DNA of 64,000 nucleotides from the NCBI RefSeq assembly GCF_006874765.1, contig NZ_CP040842.1, positions 1 to 64,000 on the forward strand, written 5' to 3'. Position numbers and translations under genes: made by a program. The notes under the pieces are model-generated. The model did not search any database. It was not told where the DNA came from and worked only from the letters and a program-made list of their open reading frames with translations. Below are positions 52,229 to 62,576 of the stretch, in pieces. The number at the start of each line of letters is the position of its first letter. Position 1 is the stretch's first letter. The DNA is from Leptospira weilii (GTDB lineage: Bacteria > Spirochaetota > Leptospiria > Leptospirales > Leptospiraceae).

Positions 52229-53092
52229 GAACCGGTCTCAAAACTACCTATTAAAAAAGTTAAAAACAATGATTGAGCTTGCAAGATAAAGAGAAGCCAG
52301 ATAGTTTTCTGCTTTTCTTTCCCAGAGAATCAAAATAGCTCTGAATCGATTATGCCAACTATTTGTTCTTTCAATGACCCAACGTTTAGGTTTTCCTTTG
52401 TATTTACCAATGAGAGGTTTTTCACCTTTTTTCCGAATATGAGGTCGAATGTTTCTTCTTTTGATCAATGCTTCTATATCTTTGAAGTCATAACCTTTAT
52501 CTAAACAAAGGTGTTTTGTTTTTTTCTTTTTCTTCCGGAAAAAACCAAGATGGAATTCAATGTATCTTTTACATTGCGTTTATCATGAACGTTCGCTCCA
52601 CTCAACGTAATTGCCAATGGAATTCCGTTTCCATCCGTAAGAATATGCCGTTTAACTCCCAATTTGGCACGGTCTGTAGGATTTTTCCCGGTTAAACTCC
52701 CCCTTTGGGAGCCTTGACCATTGTGGAATCCATCGAAGCCCAATCCCAAGCTATCTTATTCTTCACATCATAATATTTTAAAATAGATTTATAAATCTTT
52801 TTGAATACTCCCGCTCGTTCCCATTCTTGAAATCTTCTGTGACAAGTTTGACCCGATCCAAAGTCATTCGGAATTGCACGCCACTGACAGCCTGTTTTCA
52901 TTCGATAGATGATACCTGCCATTACGACTCTTGTTGGAACGCGATTGCGACCACCTTTCGGCTTTGACTTCTCTTTTGGGATCAAAGGGACTATTTGTTT
53001 CCAAAGTCCCTCGGGAATCTCTGAATAATATTTGTCCATTTCACAATTATAGTATTACACTCTCAAAGTACAAGGAGTTTTGAGACCGGTTC
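52229..53092 (-). mobile_element. IS5-family element, type 2, degenerate
   Basis: Terminal repeats GAACCGGTCTCAAAACT (left) and AGTTTTGAGACCGGTTC (right), 864 bp, with a TTA duplication on both sides (52226-52228 and 53093-53095), as expected of TNA-targeting IS5 groups. The transposase is broken. Confidence 0.82.
52244..53039 (-). pseudogene. IS5-family transposase, frameshifted
   Basis: Three minus-strand frames cover one transposase: 53039-52692 ([55 protein letters not shown] with first Asp), 52749-52501 (DRAKLGVKRHILTDGNGIPL; second-Asp region incomplete) and 52468-52244 (KRWVIERTNSWHNRF with the Glu motif). The first switch could be programmed, but the second, near 52500, removes the second catalytic region. 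Confidence 0.75.
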
Positions 53093-53095
53093 TTA

Positions 53096-53200
53096 GTATT
53101 TTACGAGTTTGAATATACTTTCACACATCCAGATAATAGAGTAAATGATTAATATATGATAAGCTAATAGAGGTTCGTGTATAAAGGTATTACTCACCCT
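53096..53200 (-). pseudogene. Remnant of a 7TM signalling-module gene
   Basis: The minus-strand frame HEPLLAYHILIIYSIIWMCE, then SIFKLVKY, matches the 7TM proteins of the modules (HEPKLAYHILILYSILWIFE). Only ~35 codons remain, between an IS5 and an IS630 remnant, marking a former fourth module. Confidence 0.7.
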
Positions 53201-53376
53201 GTAAAAAATAGTACCCAAATAAAGAGGTGGCCTAAAATTGTAACCCATGAAGATAACAAATAAAAAAGATTTAAAACAATTAGAAAAGCGTAGATTGAAA
53301 GGCATTCGACTCCTTGAACGTGGGTATAGTTGTTATAGGATAGCTAAAGAGCTTGGCGTACGTAAACAAAAGGAAA
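53191..53376 (+). mobile_element. 5' remnant of an IS630-family element
   Basis: A left end TACTCACCCTGTAAAAAATA resembles the IS630 terminus at 58271. The frame from 53247 reads [20 protein letters not shown], then [10 protein letters not shown], the IS630 N-terminal HTH, and leaves homology after ~40 codons. Confidence 0.7.
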
Positions 53377-53384
53377 CGGACAGC

Positions 53385-53609
53385 ATGAACGACAATCGAA
53401 ATGAATTTGATACACTGATTAGCGAGGAAACAAGGCGGGCAAGTGCAAAATTTATTGAGCGCATCCAAAATGGGACTTTAAAAAAAAGGACAGCATCAAA
53501 TGATTCCTCTCTGGATTTTTCGGAAAAGAAAGCGCTCGAACGCTTTAATCTGATCGTACAGGATAGAGCTTTTGAAGATGCGTTTTTTAAAACTTACGGA
53601 AAATTATAA
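53385..53609 (+). CDS. Hypothetical 74-aa protein
   Basis: [20 protein letters not shown], with an AAGGAAAC ribosome binding site upstream; the IS630 remnant is fused in frame ahead of it, but I take the internal ATG at 53385. Helical, charged, C-terminus [12 protein letters not shown]. It resembles antitoxin-sized proteins; no family recognised. Confidence 0.45.
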   Translation: MNDNRNEFDTLISEETRRASAKFIERIQNGTLKKRTASNDSSLDFSEKKALERFNLIVQDRAFEDAFFKTYGKL

Positions 53610-53714
53610 GAACGCAAAATACTGAGGCGATACGAGTATTTTTGAACCTTCACAGATAAATAAAAAAAGATACAGTCTTAAATACAAGACAGAGAGAAAT
53701 TGAACGAGGAATGC

Positions 53715-54377
53715 ATGAAAAGTCGAATACAAGATTATTTAAGAATCGGCCTATCTGCAAGACATAACCCAACTTCCCAAAAAGTATATTTCCCTTTGAT
53801 TCACATTGTGGTCGAGGAAGTTTATTACGAGGAAAGTGCAATAAAATACTACGCAACGTGTTTGGAATATTCCCAGGGTTACGAAAGCGATGCGCCCCAA
53901 GAAGCGGTCGCAGGAATCATCAATCTTATGTTCGAATATTTTTTCACTTCGATCAAGAAATTAGGCTACGAATCTCTTTTTGATTGCGTTGAAGAGCCTG
54001 TAAATGAAGAACTCTGGGGAAAGGTAAGGCGTTTCCTCGCTGAAAAATATTCCGAGAGTCTGAACTTTGTCCAAAAGTCTTTTGAGAACGCAAGCCGGGA
54101 GGAACTGGTTGAACTTGGAAAAAAAATCCAGGATCCTCTTTCGGTTGGGGAGTATATTTCGAAAGATGAGCATGATAAAATTTCGAGTGAAAAAGACAAA
54201 GAGTTAAAACGTAAAGATGAGTTAATCAAAAAGATTCTGAGTATTTTAGAAGAGAGAGAAAAGAAAATCAAGGAATTAACTAAATCCAACAACGCTTTGA
54301 AAAATGGATTAGAGGGGCAACAAGAGTGGGCTGAAGCCCGACCTAAGATACACAGCCTTTCCCTTCAAGGCGTTTAA
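53715..54377 (+). CDS. Hypothetical protein with C-terminal coiled coil
   Basis: 220 aa from the ATG at 53715 (GAGGA five bases upstream); an upstream TTG is less likely. The N-terminal half is globular (SQKVYFPLIHIVVEEVYYEE). Residues ~145-200 are a Lys/Glu-rich coiled coil (KDKELKRKDELIKKILSILE). Function unknown. About 100 bases separate it from the 53385 gene. Confidence 0.5.
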   Translation: MKSRIQDYLRIGLSARHNPTSQKVYFPLIHIVVEEVYYEESAIKYYATCLEYSQGYESDAPQEAVAGIINLMFEYFFTSIKKLGYESLFDCVEEPVNEELWGKVRRFLAEKYSESLNFVQKSFENASREELVELGKKIQDPLSVGEYISKDEHDKISSEKDKELKRKDELIKKILSILEEREKKIKELTKSNNALKNGLEGQQEWAEARPKIHSLSLQGV

Positions 54378-54427
54378 TTAGTTGAAGAAAATTTCATTTC
54401 AAAGTTTAAATAGCCTTCAGTGAATCC

Positions 54428-54455
54428 TTGACAAAAACCAAATTTAATCTATTTT
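54428..54455 (+). promoter_or_regulatory. Promoter of the DUF433/PIN-like pair
   Basis: TTGACA at 54428-54433 and TATTTT at 54450-54455 with a 16-bp spacer, only 6 bases before the start at 54462, so the transcript would be nearly leaderless. Confidence 0.45.
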
Positions 54456-54461
54456 CGATAT

Positions 54462-54686
54462 ATGGATTATAAAAATAGATTAAGTGCCAATCCAAATGTT
54501 ATGTTAGGGAAGCCGGTTATAAAAGGAACCCGGATTACTGTAGAACTTATCCTCGAAAGATTAGGAGAGGGATTGTCAATTGAAGAAATTCTAACCGCAA
54601 CTCCTGGAATCGTTAGAGATGATATTTTGGCATGTCTATCTTACTCTAGCGAAGTTATATCACGAGAAAGTTTGCTTGCAAGTTAA
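54462..54686 (+). CDS. DUF433-family antitoxin
   Basis: This 74-aa protein contains the DUF433 signature NPNVMLGKPVIKGTRITVEL, then ILERLGEGLSIEEILTATPG, and an RDDILACLSYSSE helix. DUF433 proteins are DNA-binding antitoxins regularly paired with PIN-like (DUF5615) toxins, as here, with overlapping genes. Confidence 0.85.
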   Translation: MDYKNRLSANPNVMLGKPVIKGTRITVELILERLGEGLSIEEILTATPGIVRDDILACLSYSSEVISRESLLAS

Positions 54687-55038
54687 CATTCTTGCGGATG
54701 AAAACGTTGATTTTCGAATAATTCAAGAACTGAGAAATTCAGGGTATCATGTTAAATCTGTAATCGAAGACTATCGTGGTTATAGTGATTCAGAAGTTCT
54801 TAATGTTGCTAAAGAATTTAATTCAATAGTCTTAACCTTAGACAAAGATTTTGGTGAATGGGTATTTGCTCATAATGCAAATCCACTTGGTATTATACTA
54901 TTGCGTTATCATCCAAAAGATTTTTTAGAAATTACTAAAACACTTTTAAAACTTATCAATCAACACGGTTCTGATCTTATCGGAAAATTTGCGGTTTTAA
55001 CAATTTCGAAAGTGAGAATCAGAGAAATACATTTGTAG
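54676..55038 (+). CDS. DUF5615 PIN-like toxin
   Basis: About 120 aa from a TTG at 54676 overlapping the antitoxin end. Motifs ILADENVDFRIIQELRNSGY, SDSEVLNVAKEFNSIVLTLD, KDFGEW are the PIN-like acidic-residue layout (DEN near the start; DKDFG in the middle) of a predicted RNase. A frame exists from 54619, but DUF5615 homology begins at the NILADEN segment. Confidence 0.82.
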   Translation: MQVNILADENVDFRIIQELRNSGYHVKSVIEDYRGYSDSEVLNVAKEFNSIVLTLDKDFGEWVFAHNANPLGIILLRYHPKDFLEITKTLLKLINQHGSDLIGKFAVLTISKVRIREIHL

Positions 55039-55172
55039 CAATTCAACCCCGTCAATTGTAATTTATATTATGTCTCTTTAATATAATGACACAATTGTTT
55101 TAAAATAATTTGACTCCTATGACACATTCGTTTTATTTTGCCAAAATCAAAATAATATGACGAGGGTGTGAA

Positions 55173-55385
55173 ATGAATATCAATAAAGCCTTAGATAAGC
55201 CATTCGAAACAAAGAAGCTTTTGGAGATCGCAGATTCTCCAGTATCGGCATTACAGGGATTGAGCGAAGGCGATGCGGAATATCTCCAAAAAGCGTTTAA
55301 CATAAAAACAGTTCGAGATTTAGCAAATTTAAAATATGTTAAATGGGCTCAATCCATAGTTGCCTTGGCGGATTCAGAGCAGTAA
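55173..55385 (+). CDS. Hypothetical 70-aa protein upstream of the HSDR_N gene
   Basis: Helical protein with a helix-hairpin-helix-like C-terminus (LQKAFNIKTVRDLANLKYVK). A GAGGGTGTGAA context precedes the ATG. It lies 7 bases before the nuclease gene, so probably the same operon. No family recognised. Confidence 0.5.
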   Translation: MNINKALDKPFETKKLLEIADSPVSALQGLSEGDAEYLQKAFNIKTVRDLANLKYVKWAQSIVALADSEQ

Positions 55386-55392
55386 AAAACGT

Positions 55393-56229
55393 ATGGCAAT
55401 ACCTATAAAAGTTTTTGAAAGGATCTCTGCTGGTTTAAAGAAATTTCAACCAATCTTAAATTCGGCGAAAACAAGGGATGTAAATGAATCGGATACTGTA
55501 GTCGTGATTACAGATATGCTCTCGGAAGTTTTTGGTTATGACAAGTACTCAGAAATAACAACAGAACATGTGATCAAAAAAACATTCTGTGATTTGGCTA
55601 TCAAGATCGATGGCAAGATTAAACTCTTGATGGAGATTAAGGCCATTGGCTTGGATTTAAAAGACGATCACATTAAGCAGGCTGTTGATTACGGTGCAAA
55701 CGCTGGCATAGAGTGGGTTATCCTAACCAATGGAATGAATTGGCAAATCTATAGAATAACGTTTTCCAAGCCAATAGATAAGGAACTTGTATATGAGATT
55801 AATTTTTCTAATATCAACCCGAAGAACGAAAATCATATCGAACCTATTTATTATCTTTGTAAAGAGGCGCTTGGAAAATCCCTTCTTGACGAGTATCATT
55901 CTCAAAAGCAAGCCTTAAGTAAATATTATGTAGGTCAGATGATATTGACTGAAACGATCTTGGACGTTATAAAGAGAGAGTTAAAACGACTCACTCCGGG
56001 CGTTAAGATTGAGAATGAAGAAATCGAAGAAGTTTTAAGATCCGATATCATCAAAAGAGATGTATTGGAAGGGGATAAGGCTTTGGACGCTAAGAAAAAA
56101 ATACAGAAGGCCGCCAACACCTATCTTAGAAGTTCTTCTCCAGTACCGAAAAAAGAAAACGTTGCATCAACAAATAATGAGTCTCAACTTGAAAAGGATC
56201 TCCCAGATCCCGAACCAGCCTCGACTTAA
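55393..56229 (+). CDS. HSDR_N-type restriction nuclease domain protein
   Basis: 278 aa from the ATG at 55393. Residues ~60-140 read FCDLAIKIDGKIKLLMEIKA, then HIKQAVDYGANAGIEWVILT and NGMNWQIYRI, the PD-(D/E)xK fold of type I restriction R-subunit N-termini (D ... ExK ... Q). No helicase or specificity subunit is near, so it is a stand-alone nuclease, as seen in some defence genes. The C-terminus is helical and disordered. Confidence 0.75.
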   Translation: MAIPIKVFERISAGLKKFQPILNSAKTRDVNESDTVVVITDMLSEVFGYDKYSEITTEHVIKKTFCDLAIKIDGKIKLLMEIKAIGLDLKDDHIKQAVDYGANAGIEWVILTNGMNWQIYRITFSKPIDKELVYEINFSNINPKNENHIEPIYYLCKEALGKSLLDEYHSQKQALSKYYVGQMILTETILDVIKRELKRLTPGVKIENEEIEEVLRSDIIKRDVLEGDKALDAKKKIQKAANTYLRSSSPVPKKENVASTNNESQLEKDLPDPEPAST

Positions 56230-56329
56230 TTAATTTTGAAAAACGATTATCAAAGAAATTGGAGCAAATCGCCTGTGCTTTTTGCTTCAATCATTTTAGA
56301 ATCGAATTCACATTTATCAGGAAAAAATT

Positions 56330-56743
56330 ATGAAAGAAATCACGTTACTAACAGATGAAAAAAAGGTCTTTGAACTCGAAGCTGATTTTTGGAATAGAGG
56401 GAATAACCTAATACAAAGGGCTCTTGGAAATACTTTTAGAATTATCGCAAAGTTTTTTGGAACAAGAATACACGGAAAACTTATTATTACGAATTTAAGA
56501 GCTTTAGAGGTCAAAGAGACTATTCAATGGTATTGCATTCCTACAAAAAGAGAAGTTAAACTTTTAACGAAAAATAGCATTAAAGAAATTGGGTATGAAA
56601 TGGATAAAGTTTGTTTAGTTTTTTGTCCAACTTATTATTTATATTATGAGGCACATACGCAATCAACTACCATCGCCGTTCAAAATGGATCTGACGAACA
56701 AATGTTAGATCTATTGGCAAAGTTTTATAACGTTATTGAGTAG
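56330..56743 (+). CDS. Hypothetical PH-like domain protein
   Basis: 137 aa. The central pattern IHGKLIITNLRALEVKETIQ, then KLLTKNSIKEIGYEMDKV, resembles bacterial PH domains (strand-rich, ending in a helix LDLLAKFYNVIE). No signal peptide. It lies ahead of the 2TM and caspase-like genes and may belong to one functional cluster. Confidence 0.45.
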   Translation: MKEITLLTDEKKVFELEADFWNRGNNLIQRALGNTFRIIAKFFGTRIHGKLIITNLRALEVKETIQWYCIPTKREVKLLTKNSIKEIGYEMDKVCLVFCPTYYLYYEAHTQSTTIAVQNGSDEQMLDLLAKFYNVIE

Positions 56744-56797
56744 AAACAAGATCAGTGAATTATTCTAACAAGATGCGTTCACTGATAAATAAAGATA

Positions 56798-57229
56798 ATG
56801 ATCACTACTATAGATAAAATAAGACTTTCTATTTTTCCGCTAATCATTTTACTTTTGAATGCAATATTTTTTTATACTATATTCATTTTTACGGATAATC
56901 TATTTTACAGATTACTTACTTGTTTTGTTTGTATTTACCCTATTCTGATTTCGGTTAGGTTATTTCGGACGTTACCTTTAAAAGTAAGATCGGTATTAAT
57001 TCTTTTTCGAAAAAACAGATTAAGTATCAAACCGGTTTCATTTGAAAATTATATGGTTGCCCCTTGTGGACGACAAGTAGTCAAAATCGTTCTTAATAAA
57101 TTAAATCGAACTGAACAATATCCCATATTAAGAAAAAAATTTCCTATAAGTATTTTTCTTAAGAAAAGACCACGAACACGTATCGTTTACTATAAAGATG
57201 GTGAACAAATTAATCTTTTGCAAAAATAA
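56798..57229 (+). CDS. Hypothetical two-TM membrane protein
   Basis: 143 aa with two adjacent membrane segments (residues 10-33 and 37-52) and a basic cytoplasmic tail containing YMVAPCGRQVVKIVLNKL. Its stop codon directly abuts the start of the caspase-like gene, so the two are translationally linked. Family not recognised. Confidence 0.5.
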   Translation: MITTIDKIRLSIFPLIILLLNAIFFYTIFIFTDNLFYRLLTCFVCIYPILISVRLFRTLPLKVRSVLILFRKNRLSIKPVSFENYMVAPCGRQVVKIVLNKLNRTEQYPILRKKFPISIFLKKRPRTRIVYYKDGEQINLLQK

Positions 57230-57330
57230 ATGAATCGATTAACAATTATTTCTGTAGCCGTATCTGATTATAATCATTTAAAAAAATTGAATGGCCCAAC
57301 GTCCGATATTCAAAAATTAAAGTTTTTATT
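57230..57330 (+). pseudogene. Caspase-family protease gene, N-terminal fragment
   Basis: The frame ISVAVSDYNHLKKLNGPTSD, then IQKLKFLL, matches the first strand and loop of caspase (C14) domains (VGISDY ... L.GP..D...L...L). It is cut after 34 codons by IS5 copy 2. The frame resumes after the IS at 58196-58270 (VENPETAVCNAENYIEIINP) until an IS630 insertion. The catalytic His-Cys part is missing. Confidence 0.65.
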
Positions 57331-57340
57331 AGAACCCATC

Positions 57341-58110
<770 letters not shown>

Positions 58111-58195
58111 TCTTTCAGTGATTTTTATTTTACGATTGTGTACAGCTTTAAAAATAAATTGTACTTATCATTTGTTGGTTTTTGAGATGGGTTCT

Positions 58196-58270
58196 AGTAG
58201 AAAACCCGGAAACTGCAGTTTGCAATGCAGAAAATTATATTGAAATCATAAATCCACAATCAGGTGATAT
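58196..58270 (+). pseudogene. Caspase-family gene, second fragment
   Basis: 25 codons (VENPETAVCNAENYIEIINP, then QSGDI) in the frame that continues the fragment at 57230-57330 if IS5 and one TA are removed. Interrupted at TA 58271-58272 by the IS630 element. Confidence 0.5.
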
Positions 58271-58272
58271 TA

Positions 58273-59351
<1,079 letters not shown>

Positions 59352-59353
59352 TA

Positions 59354-59408
59354 GTAAACACGGGATTGATGCTCAAATTAACAGTATTCTATTTTACAGG
59401 GATCAGTA
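59354..59408 (-). repeat. Dispersed IS630-end-like repeat abutting the IS630 element
   Basis: On the minus strand: TACTGATCCCTGTAAAATAG, AATACTGTTAATTTGAGCAT, CAATCCCGTGTTTAC. It shares TACTGATCC-TATAAAA with the IS and the downstream part with the repeats at 42415 and 39119, linking the repeat family to IS630 ends. Confidence 0.65.
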
Positions 59409-59449
59409 ATAACAACCAAATATACCTTAGTCGCTTTGATACTAAAATT

Positions 59450-59851
59450 CTAAATAAAAACTGCAGGAGAAACATTAAATCTTTTAGACAAAACTTTGAT
59501 TTGTCTTACATTTAATTCCCTTTTACCATTTAAAATTTCCGATACAACGCCTTGGCTACCGAGTTCTTTCATATCTTTTTGAGATAACCCATGCTCTTCC
59601 ATTAAAGATTTTAAAATTTCAATTGGATCAGATTCAATCTCTATAAAGTGATCAAATTCATATGATTCAATGATATTTCCAATTGTTTCCATTAATGGAG
59701 CCAACGAATGCTTTTCGTTGTTACCTACCTCATCAATTAGATTATCTAATATTTCTACAAGTTTCTTATATTGCTTCTGAGTTCTCGGATATGAAATAAC
59801 TTCTTTAATCTCAGACCATACGTTTTTTACTTTTTCTAATTCAGCTATCAT
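59450..59851 (-). CDS. higA: HigA-type antitoxin
   Basis: 133 aa. The N-terminal half is acidic. The XRE HTH lies at residues ~85-130 (LMEEHGLSQKDMKELGSQGV, then VSEILNGKRELNVRQIKVLS). The gene follows the toxin by one base, the toxin-first order of higBA. HigA neutralises HigB and represses the operon. Confidence 0.85.
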   Translation of the reverse strand: MIAELEKVKNVWSEIKEVISYPRTQKQYKKLVEILDNLIDEVGNNEKHSLAPLMETIGNIIESYEFDHFIEIESDPIEILKSLMEEHGLSQKDMKELGSQGVVSEILNGKRELNVRQIKVLSKRFNVSPAVFI

Positions 59852-59852
59852 T

Positions 59853-60140
59853 TCACACCTTCCATTTTTCTTTGTTATATTCAGAATGGGTTAGAATTTC
59901 CCTGATGTAAACTTTCTTCCTATTAAAGTGAATAGCAGCAATAAGCCTATAATTATTCCCAGATATATTAAAAACGAATAAATTTTGTACAATATCTGTT
60001 GAAGGAAAGACCTTTCTTAAATGAGGAAAATTATCAAAATCCGTTTTACTAAAGACTTTATACCATAATTCCAATGAAGATCTCGATTTTGGATATTGTT
60101 CAATAAATTCTGTAATTTTTCGCTTACTTATTACATGCAC
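59853..60140 (-). CDS. higB: HigB-type mRNA interferase toxin
   Basis: 95 aa. HVISKRKITEFIEQYPKSRS, LELWYKVFSKTDFDNFPHLR and NLFVFNISGNNYRLIAAIHF, then VYIREILTHSEYNKEKW follow the HigB_toxin family pattern (RelE fold, ribosome-dependent RNase). Immediately upstream of its antitoxin, with a palindrome in front. Confidence 0.87.
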   Translation of the reverse strand: MHVISKRKITEFIEQYPKSRSSLELWYKVFSKTDFDNFPHLRKVFPSTDIVQNLFVFNISGNNYRLIAAIHFNRKKVYIREILTHSEYNKEKWKV

Positions 60141-60150
60141 AAAATAAATT

Positions 60151-60169
60151 ATATCTCATATTGAGATAT
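60151..60169. promoter_or_regulatory. higBA operator palindrome
   Basis: ATATCTCA - TAT - TGAGATAT, 8-bp perfect arms, 11 bases upstream of the higB start. Expected HigA binding site. Confidence 0.65.
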
Positions 60170-60207
60170 TTTACAAGTTTATTTTTTCATCAGAAGAATT
60201 TTAAGAG

Positions 60208-60250
60208 ACTACAGTTAACGAAAGAGGCTAAACGACATTGCGAGCGAAGC
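60208..60250. other. attC-like site related to 62385
   Basis: AGTTAACGAAAGAGGCTAAA followed by CGACATTGCG and CGAAGC aligns with AACTAACGAAATAGGCTTCT, CGACGTTGCG, CGAAGC at 62390. Both lie next to GC-richer single genes. Possibly gene-cassette recombination sites. Confidence 0.4.
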
Positions 60251-60284
60251 TTTTAGTTGGAAGTTTGCGCCATTACCATGGCAG

Positions 60285-60662
60285 TTATCGCGACGGATAA
60301 AGCCCCGGAATCGGGCCGCTAACTTGGCCTTCGGGTTTACCACCCCAGTATATCATTCCATGAACACGACGGACACACTCGTCAAGATCGTCCTGATTCG
60401 CCCAGTATTCTCCGATTGTTCCGTGTTCGTTGTACCGTGAAATATTGAACCCTTCTTCAATGTCATTGTACCAAATGACATGTTCGCCAAAGATAGCAAC
60501 GACCCAGAACTTGGAAGCTAAAACCGGGCTAGTCCGATGTTGCCAATGGGCGGGATAAACAACGATGAGCTCCCAGAGGTTCGCGAGATCACCACGTAGA
60601 CGCGATTCACCTTCGCGGATCTTTACGAAAAGGGAGTCGATGTTGATTGGTTTGAAGCTCAT
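60285..60662 (-). CDS. Hypothetical cassette-type protein
   Basis: This 125-aa protein reads MSFKPINIDSLFVKIREGES, then FWVVAIFGEHVIWYNDIEEG and YWANQDDLDECVRRV. GC-richer than its surroundings, soluble and acidic, with an immunity-protein-like size. It is bounded by attC-like sequence at 60208-60250 and by GCGCATAAC upstream (60693-60701). Family unknown. The following 60663-60882 holds no gene. Confidence 0.5.
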   Translation of the reverse strand: MSFKPINIDSLFVKIREGESRLRGDLANLWELIVVYPAHWQHRTSPVLASKFWVVAIFGEHVIWYNDIEEGFNISRYNEHGTIGEYWANQDDLDECVRRVHGMIYWGGKPEGQVSGPIPGLYPSR

Positions 60663-60882
60663 GCTGATCGGTGCCTTGCATCGCTATATAATGGCGCATA
60701 ACTTGATTTTAACGAATTTCGCATAGCAATCCATATCTTACAAGATATGTGAATGTCATTTGTTTCTATCTAATTTAAAATACAATGTCTTTTAAACTCA
60801 AGAATAAATTGGTACCGGCGGGGGAGGGGCCCGCGGCCTCGACACTGAGGCAAATGTGCAAAGTAGTGCCGCCGTACTTGCG

Positions 60883-61311
60883 CTATTTCGTAGTGAAGAA
60901 CTTTGGAAAGTTAGCCTCACTCGGGAGTTTCCAAGTGTTGCGAGCCTTAAGATAGAAAGGGAACGTGGCCTTCCAGTTCGTCCATTGCTCGTTCGTTTCG
61001 CATCCGGTTCCCTTTGATACATCCTTACGCAGGCGGGCTTTGCTGGTAAGCAAGTTGATATCGATGTCCGTTGCATGGCATTCATCGACCGCAGAGAAGC
61101 CGCCGACTGTATAACCGATAAGTTCGTAGCGTCCCCCGGCGAAACTGAATAGTGAAGGTTTCATACCAGCGATCGGCAGCGCCGCCGTAGTTGGAAACCG
61201 TTAGGACTCCACTCTTGATCTGCCGTGGATTGTAAGGATCACCTAACATCCCTCCGCATTGCGCGCAAAAGGCAATCTCCTCGACACTCAACGCCAAGCG
61301 ATAATGTTGAT
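60883..61311 (-). pseudogene. Truncated, frameshifted second copy of the 49714 gene
   Basis: The minus strand carries RLALSVEEIAFCAQCGGMLG to FTIQFRRG in one frame (to about 61135) and GRYELIGYTVGGFSAVDECH to FFTTK in another, caused by one extra G in a G run near 61132-61137. The 5' end is replaced by unrelated sequence at 61311, so no signal peptide remains. Downstream, the site corresponding to 50363 begins alike (TAGCGCAAG) and then diverges. Confidence 0.75.
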
Positions 61312-61406
61312 CTAAATCTGATTGTTTGCATGATCAAAGTTGCGGCCACAGAGTTTTTCCGGCGCGTACCATATGTTCACCACAACCAGTACAGGTCCTG
61401 TGGGAG

Positions 61407-61622
61407 CTATTCTTTCGCCAAACGCTCAAGTTCGAATGCTAAGTTCATCAGTTCTAGGTCAGCATCGCGGCAATCAGAGATTGCTCTTCCGAAACCGATT
61501 GCCACCCCTGGATTACCATTCTGCATACCGTCAATCACTCTATCGAACAGTTCCTTGGCCTTACTTTTGACTTTCTTCTGCTCAAGAATATTCGCAATTT
61601 CAGCGATTCGGTTCCAATTCAT
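61407..61622 (-). CDS. Hypothetical 71-aa cassette-type protein
   Basis: MNWNRIAEIANILEQKKVKS, then FDRVIDGMQNGNPGVAIGFG and DADLELMNLAFELERLAKE. Helical, acidic, GC-richer than the AT-rich background. Alone between pseudogene and mazEF; family unknown. Confidence 0.45.
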   Translation of the reverse strand: MNWNRIAEIANILEQKKVKSKAKELFDRVIDGMQNGNPGVAIGFGRAISDCRDADLELMNLAFELERLAKE

Positions 61623-61665
61623 TTTGTAGTCTCGGAGGAAGGCGGCGCGTGCCGTAGCCCATAAT

Positions 61666-62007
61666 TTAAAATACTAATAACTTAATATTATCTAAAACTT
61701 CTTTCAAAGAAACTTTATTTATTGATTCTATAAATTCAGCTTCACGAATAGTCCAGTCTAAGTTTTTCACTTGATCAGAAAGAATTACACCATCAATTTT
61801 CTTCAATTTAATTGTTACCTCGAATGGATAACCTTTAATCTTACTAGTAATCGGACAGAAAATTGCTAATCCAGTTTTCGAATTATATTCTTTAGGTGAC
61901 AAAACTAAAGCTGGTCTACGACCTTTTTGTTCATGACCTGCTTGCGGGGTAAAGTTCAGCCAAACTATATCTCCTTTTTCAGGAGTATATTTTCTACTCT
62001 TTACCAA
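61666..62007 (-). CDS. mazF: MazF/ChpK-family mRNA interferase
   Basis: This 113-aa protein carries PEKGDIVWLNFTPQAGHEQK, GRRPALVLSPKEYN, GLAIFCPITSKIKGYPFEV and GVILSDQVKNLDW, the PemK/MazF fold with the conserved GD.VW, GRRP and D(Q)VK elements. It cleaves mRNA at short motifs. Homologue of leptospiral ChpK. Overlaps the antitoxin gene by 7 bases. Confidence 0.92.
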   Translation of the reverse strand: MVKSRKYTPEKGDIVWLNFTPQAGHEQKGRRPALVLSPKEYNSKTGLAIFCPITSKIKGYPFEVTIKLKKIDGVILSDQVKNLDWTIREAEFIESINKVSLKEVLDNIKLLVF

Positions 62008-62237
62008 GCTTCTTTACCTATTGAGTTACCAGTTGATATTTCAGAGTGAAGATTTTGTTTCGTAATTTTAGAAAGTTTTTCTTCTAATGAAGCTTTTTTC
62101 ATTGGATATATTACAATCTTATTCCCTTCATATTGTAATTCAACGTGGCTTCCGTCATTTAACTCTAATTCCGTTGCCATTGCTTTTGGAATTCTAATTC
62201 CTAAGCTATTACCCCATTTTTGAATAATTGATTCCAT
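62001..62237 (-). CDS. mazE: MazE/ChpI-family antitoxin
   Basis: 78 aa from the ATG at 62237. The N-terminal SpoVT/AbrB DNA-binding fold IIQKWGNSLGIRIPKAMATE, LELNDGSHVELQYEGNKIVI is followed by an acidic toxin-binding tail. An in-frame extension to 62285 lacks homology, and the operator lies within it. Confidence 0.9.
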   Translation of the reverse strand: MESIIQKWGNSLGIRIPKAMATELELNDGSHVELQYEGNKIVIYPMKKASLEEKLSKITKQNLHSEISTGNSIGKEAW

Positions 62238-62247
62238 AAATTCCCTA

Positions 62248-62264
62248 TATATACATTGTATATA
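62248..62264. promoter_or_regulatory. mazEF operator palindrome
   Basis: TATATACA - T - TGTATATA, 8-bp perfect arms, 11 bases upstream of mazE. Expected MazE(F) autoregulatory site. Confidence 0.65.
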
Positions 62265-62384
62265 CTTCTGAGAATTTGTCAGCAATTTTTTAGAATCAAA
62301 TTTAATGATTTAGAAATGAGTTTCTTCTATTAAAATTTATAGATAAGTTCCCTGCTTTTTCTATAAATTTTAGGGCAATTGCAA

Positions 62385-62566
62385 CTAACGAAATAGGCTT
62401 CTCGACGTTGCGTCTCCGAAGCGCCTGTGCGCGAAGGAGTTGGAGCGAGACTTGAGTGAGCATTAGCGAACGTCTTGCAAGTCGAAGCTACAAAGTAATG
62501 TGCCGAAGGCCAAGCGAGAGTTGCGGAGCAATCTCGAAGCGCCGCGAGAAGCCGCAGTTAGGCGAT
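62385..62566. other. Long attC-like structured site
   Basis: It begins AACTAACGAAATAGGCTTCT CG and ends CGAGAAGCCGCAGTTAGGC. The GGCTTCTCG / CGAGAAGCC arms are complementary, and the outer boxes AACTAAC and GTTAGGC resemble the R'' and R' boxes of attC. The ~130-base interior is GC-rich with many self-complementary words. No gene was seen in 62265-62576. Confidence 0.5.
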
Positions 62567-62576
62567 GGCCAGTCTT

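Noticed and set aside
61225..61629. Plus-strand frames of 134 and 76 aa
   Set aside because: They are shadows opposite the pseudogene and the 71-aa gene on the minus strand.
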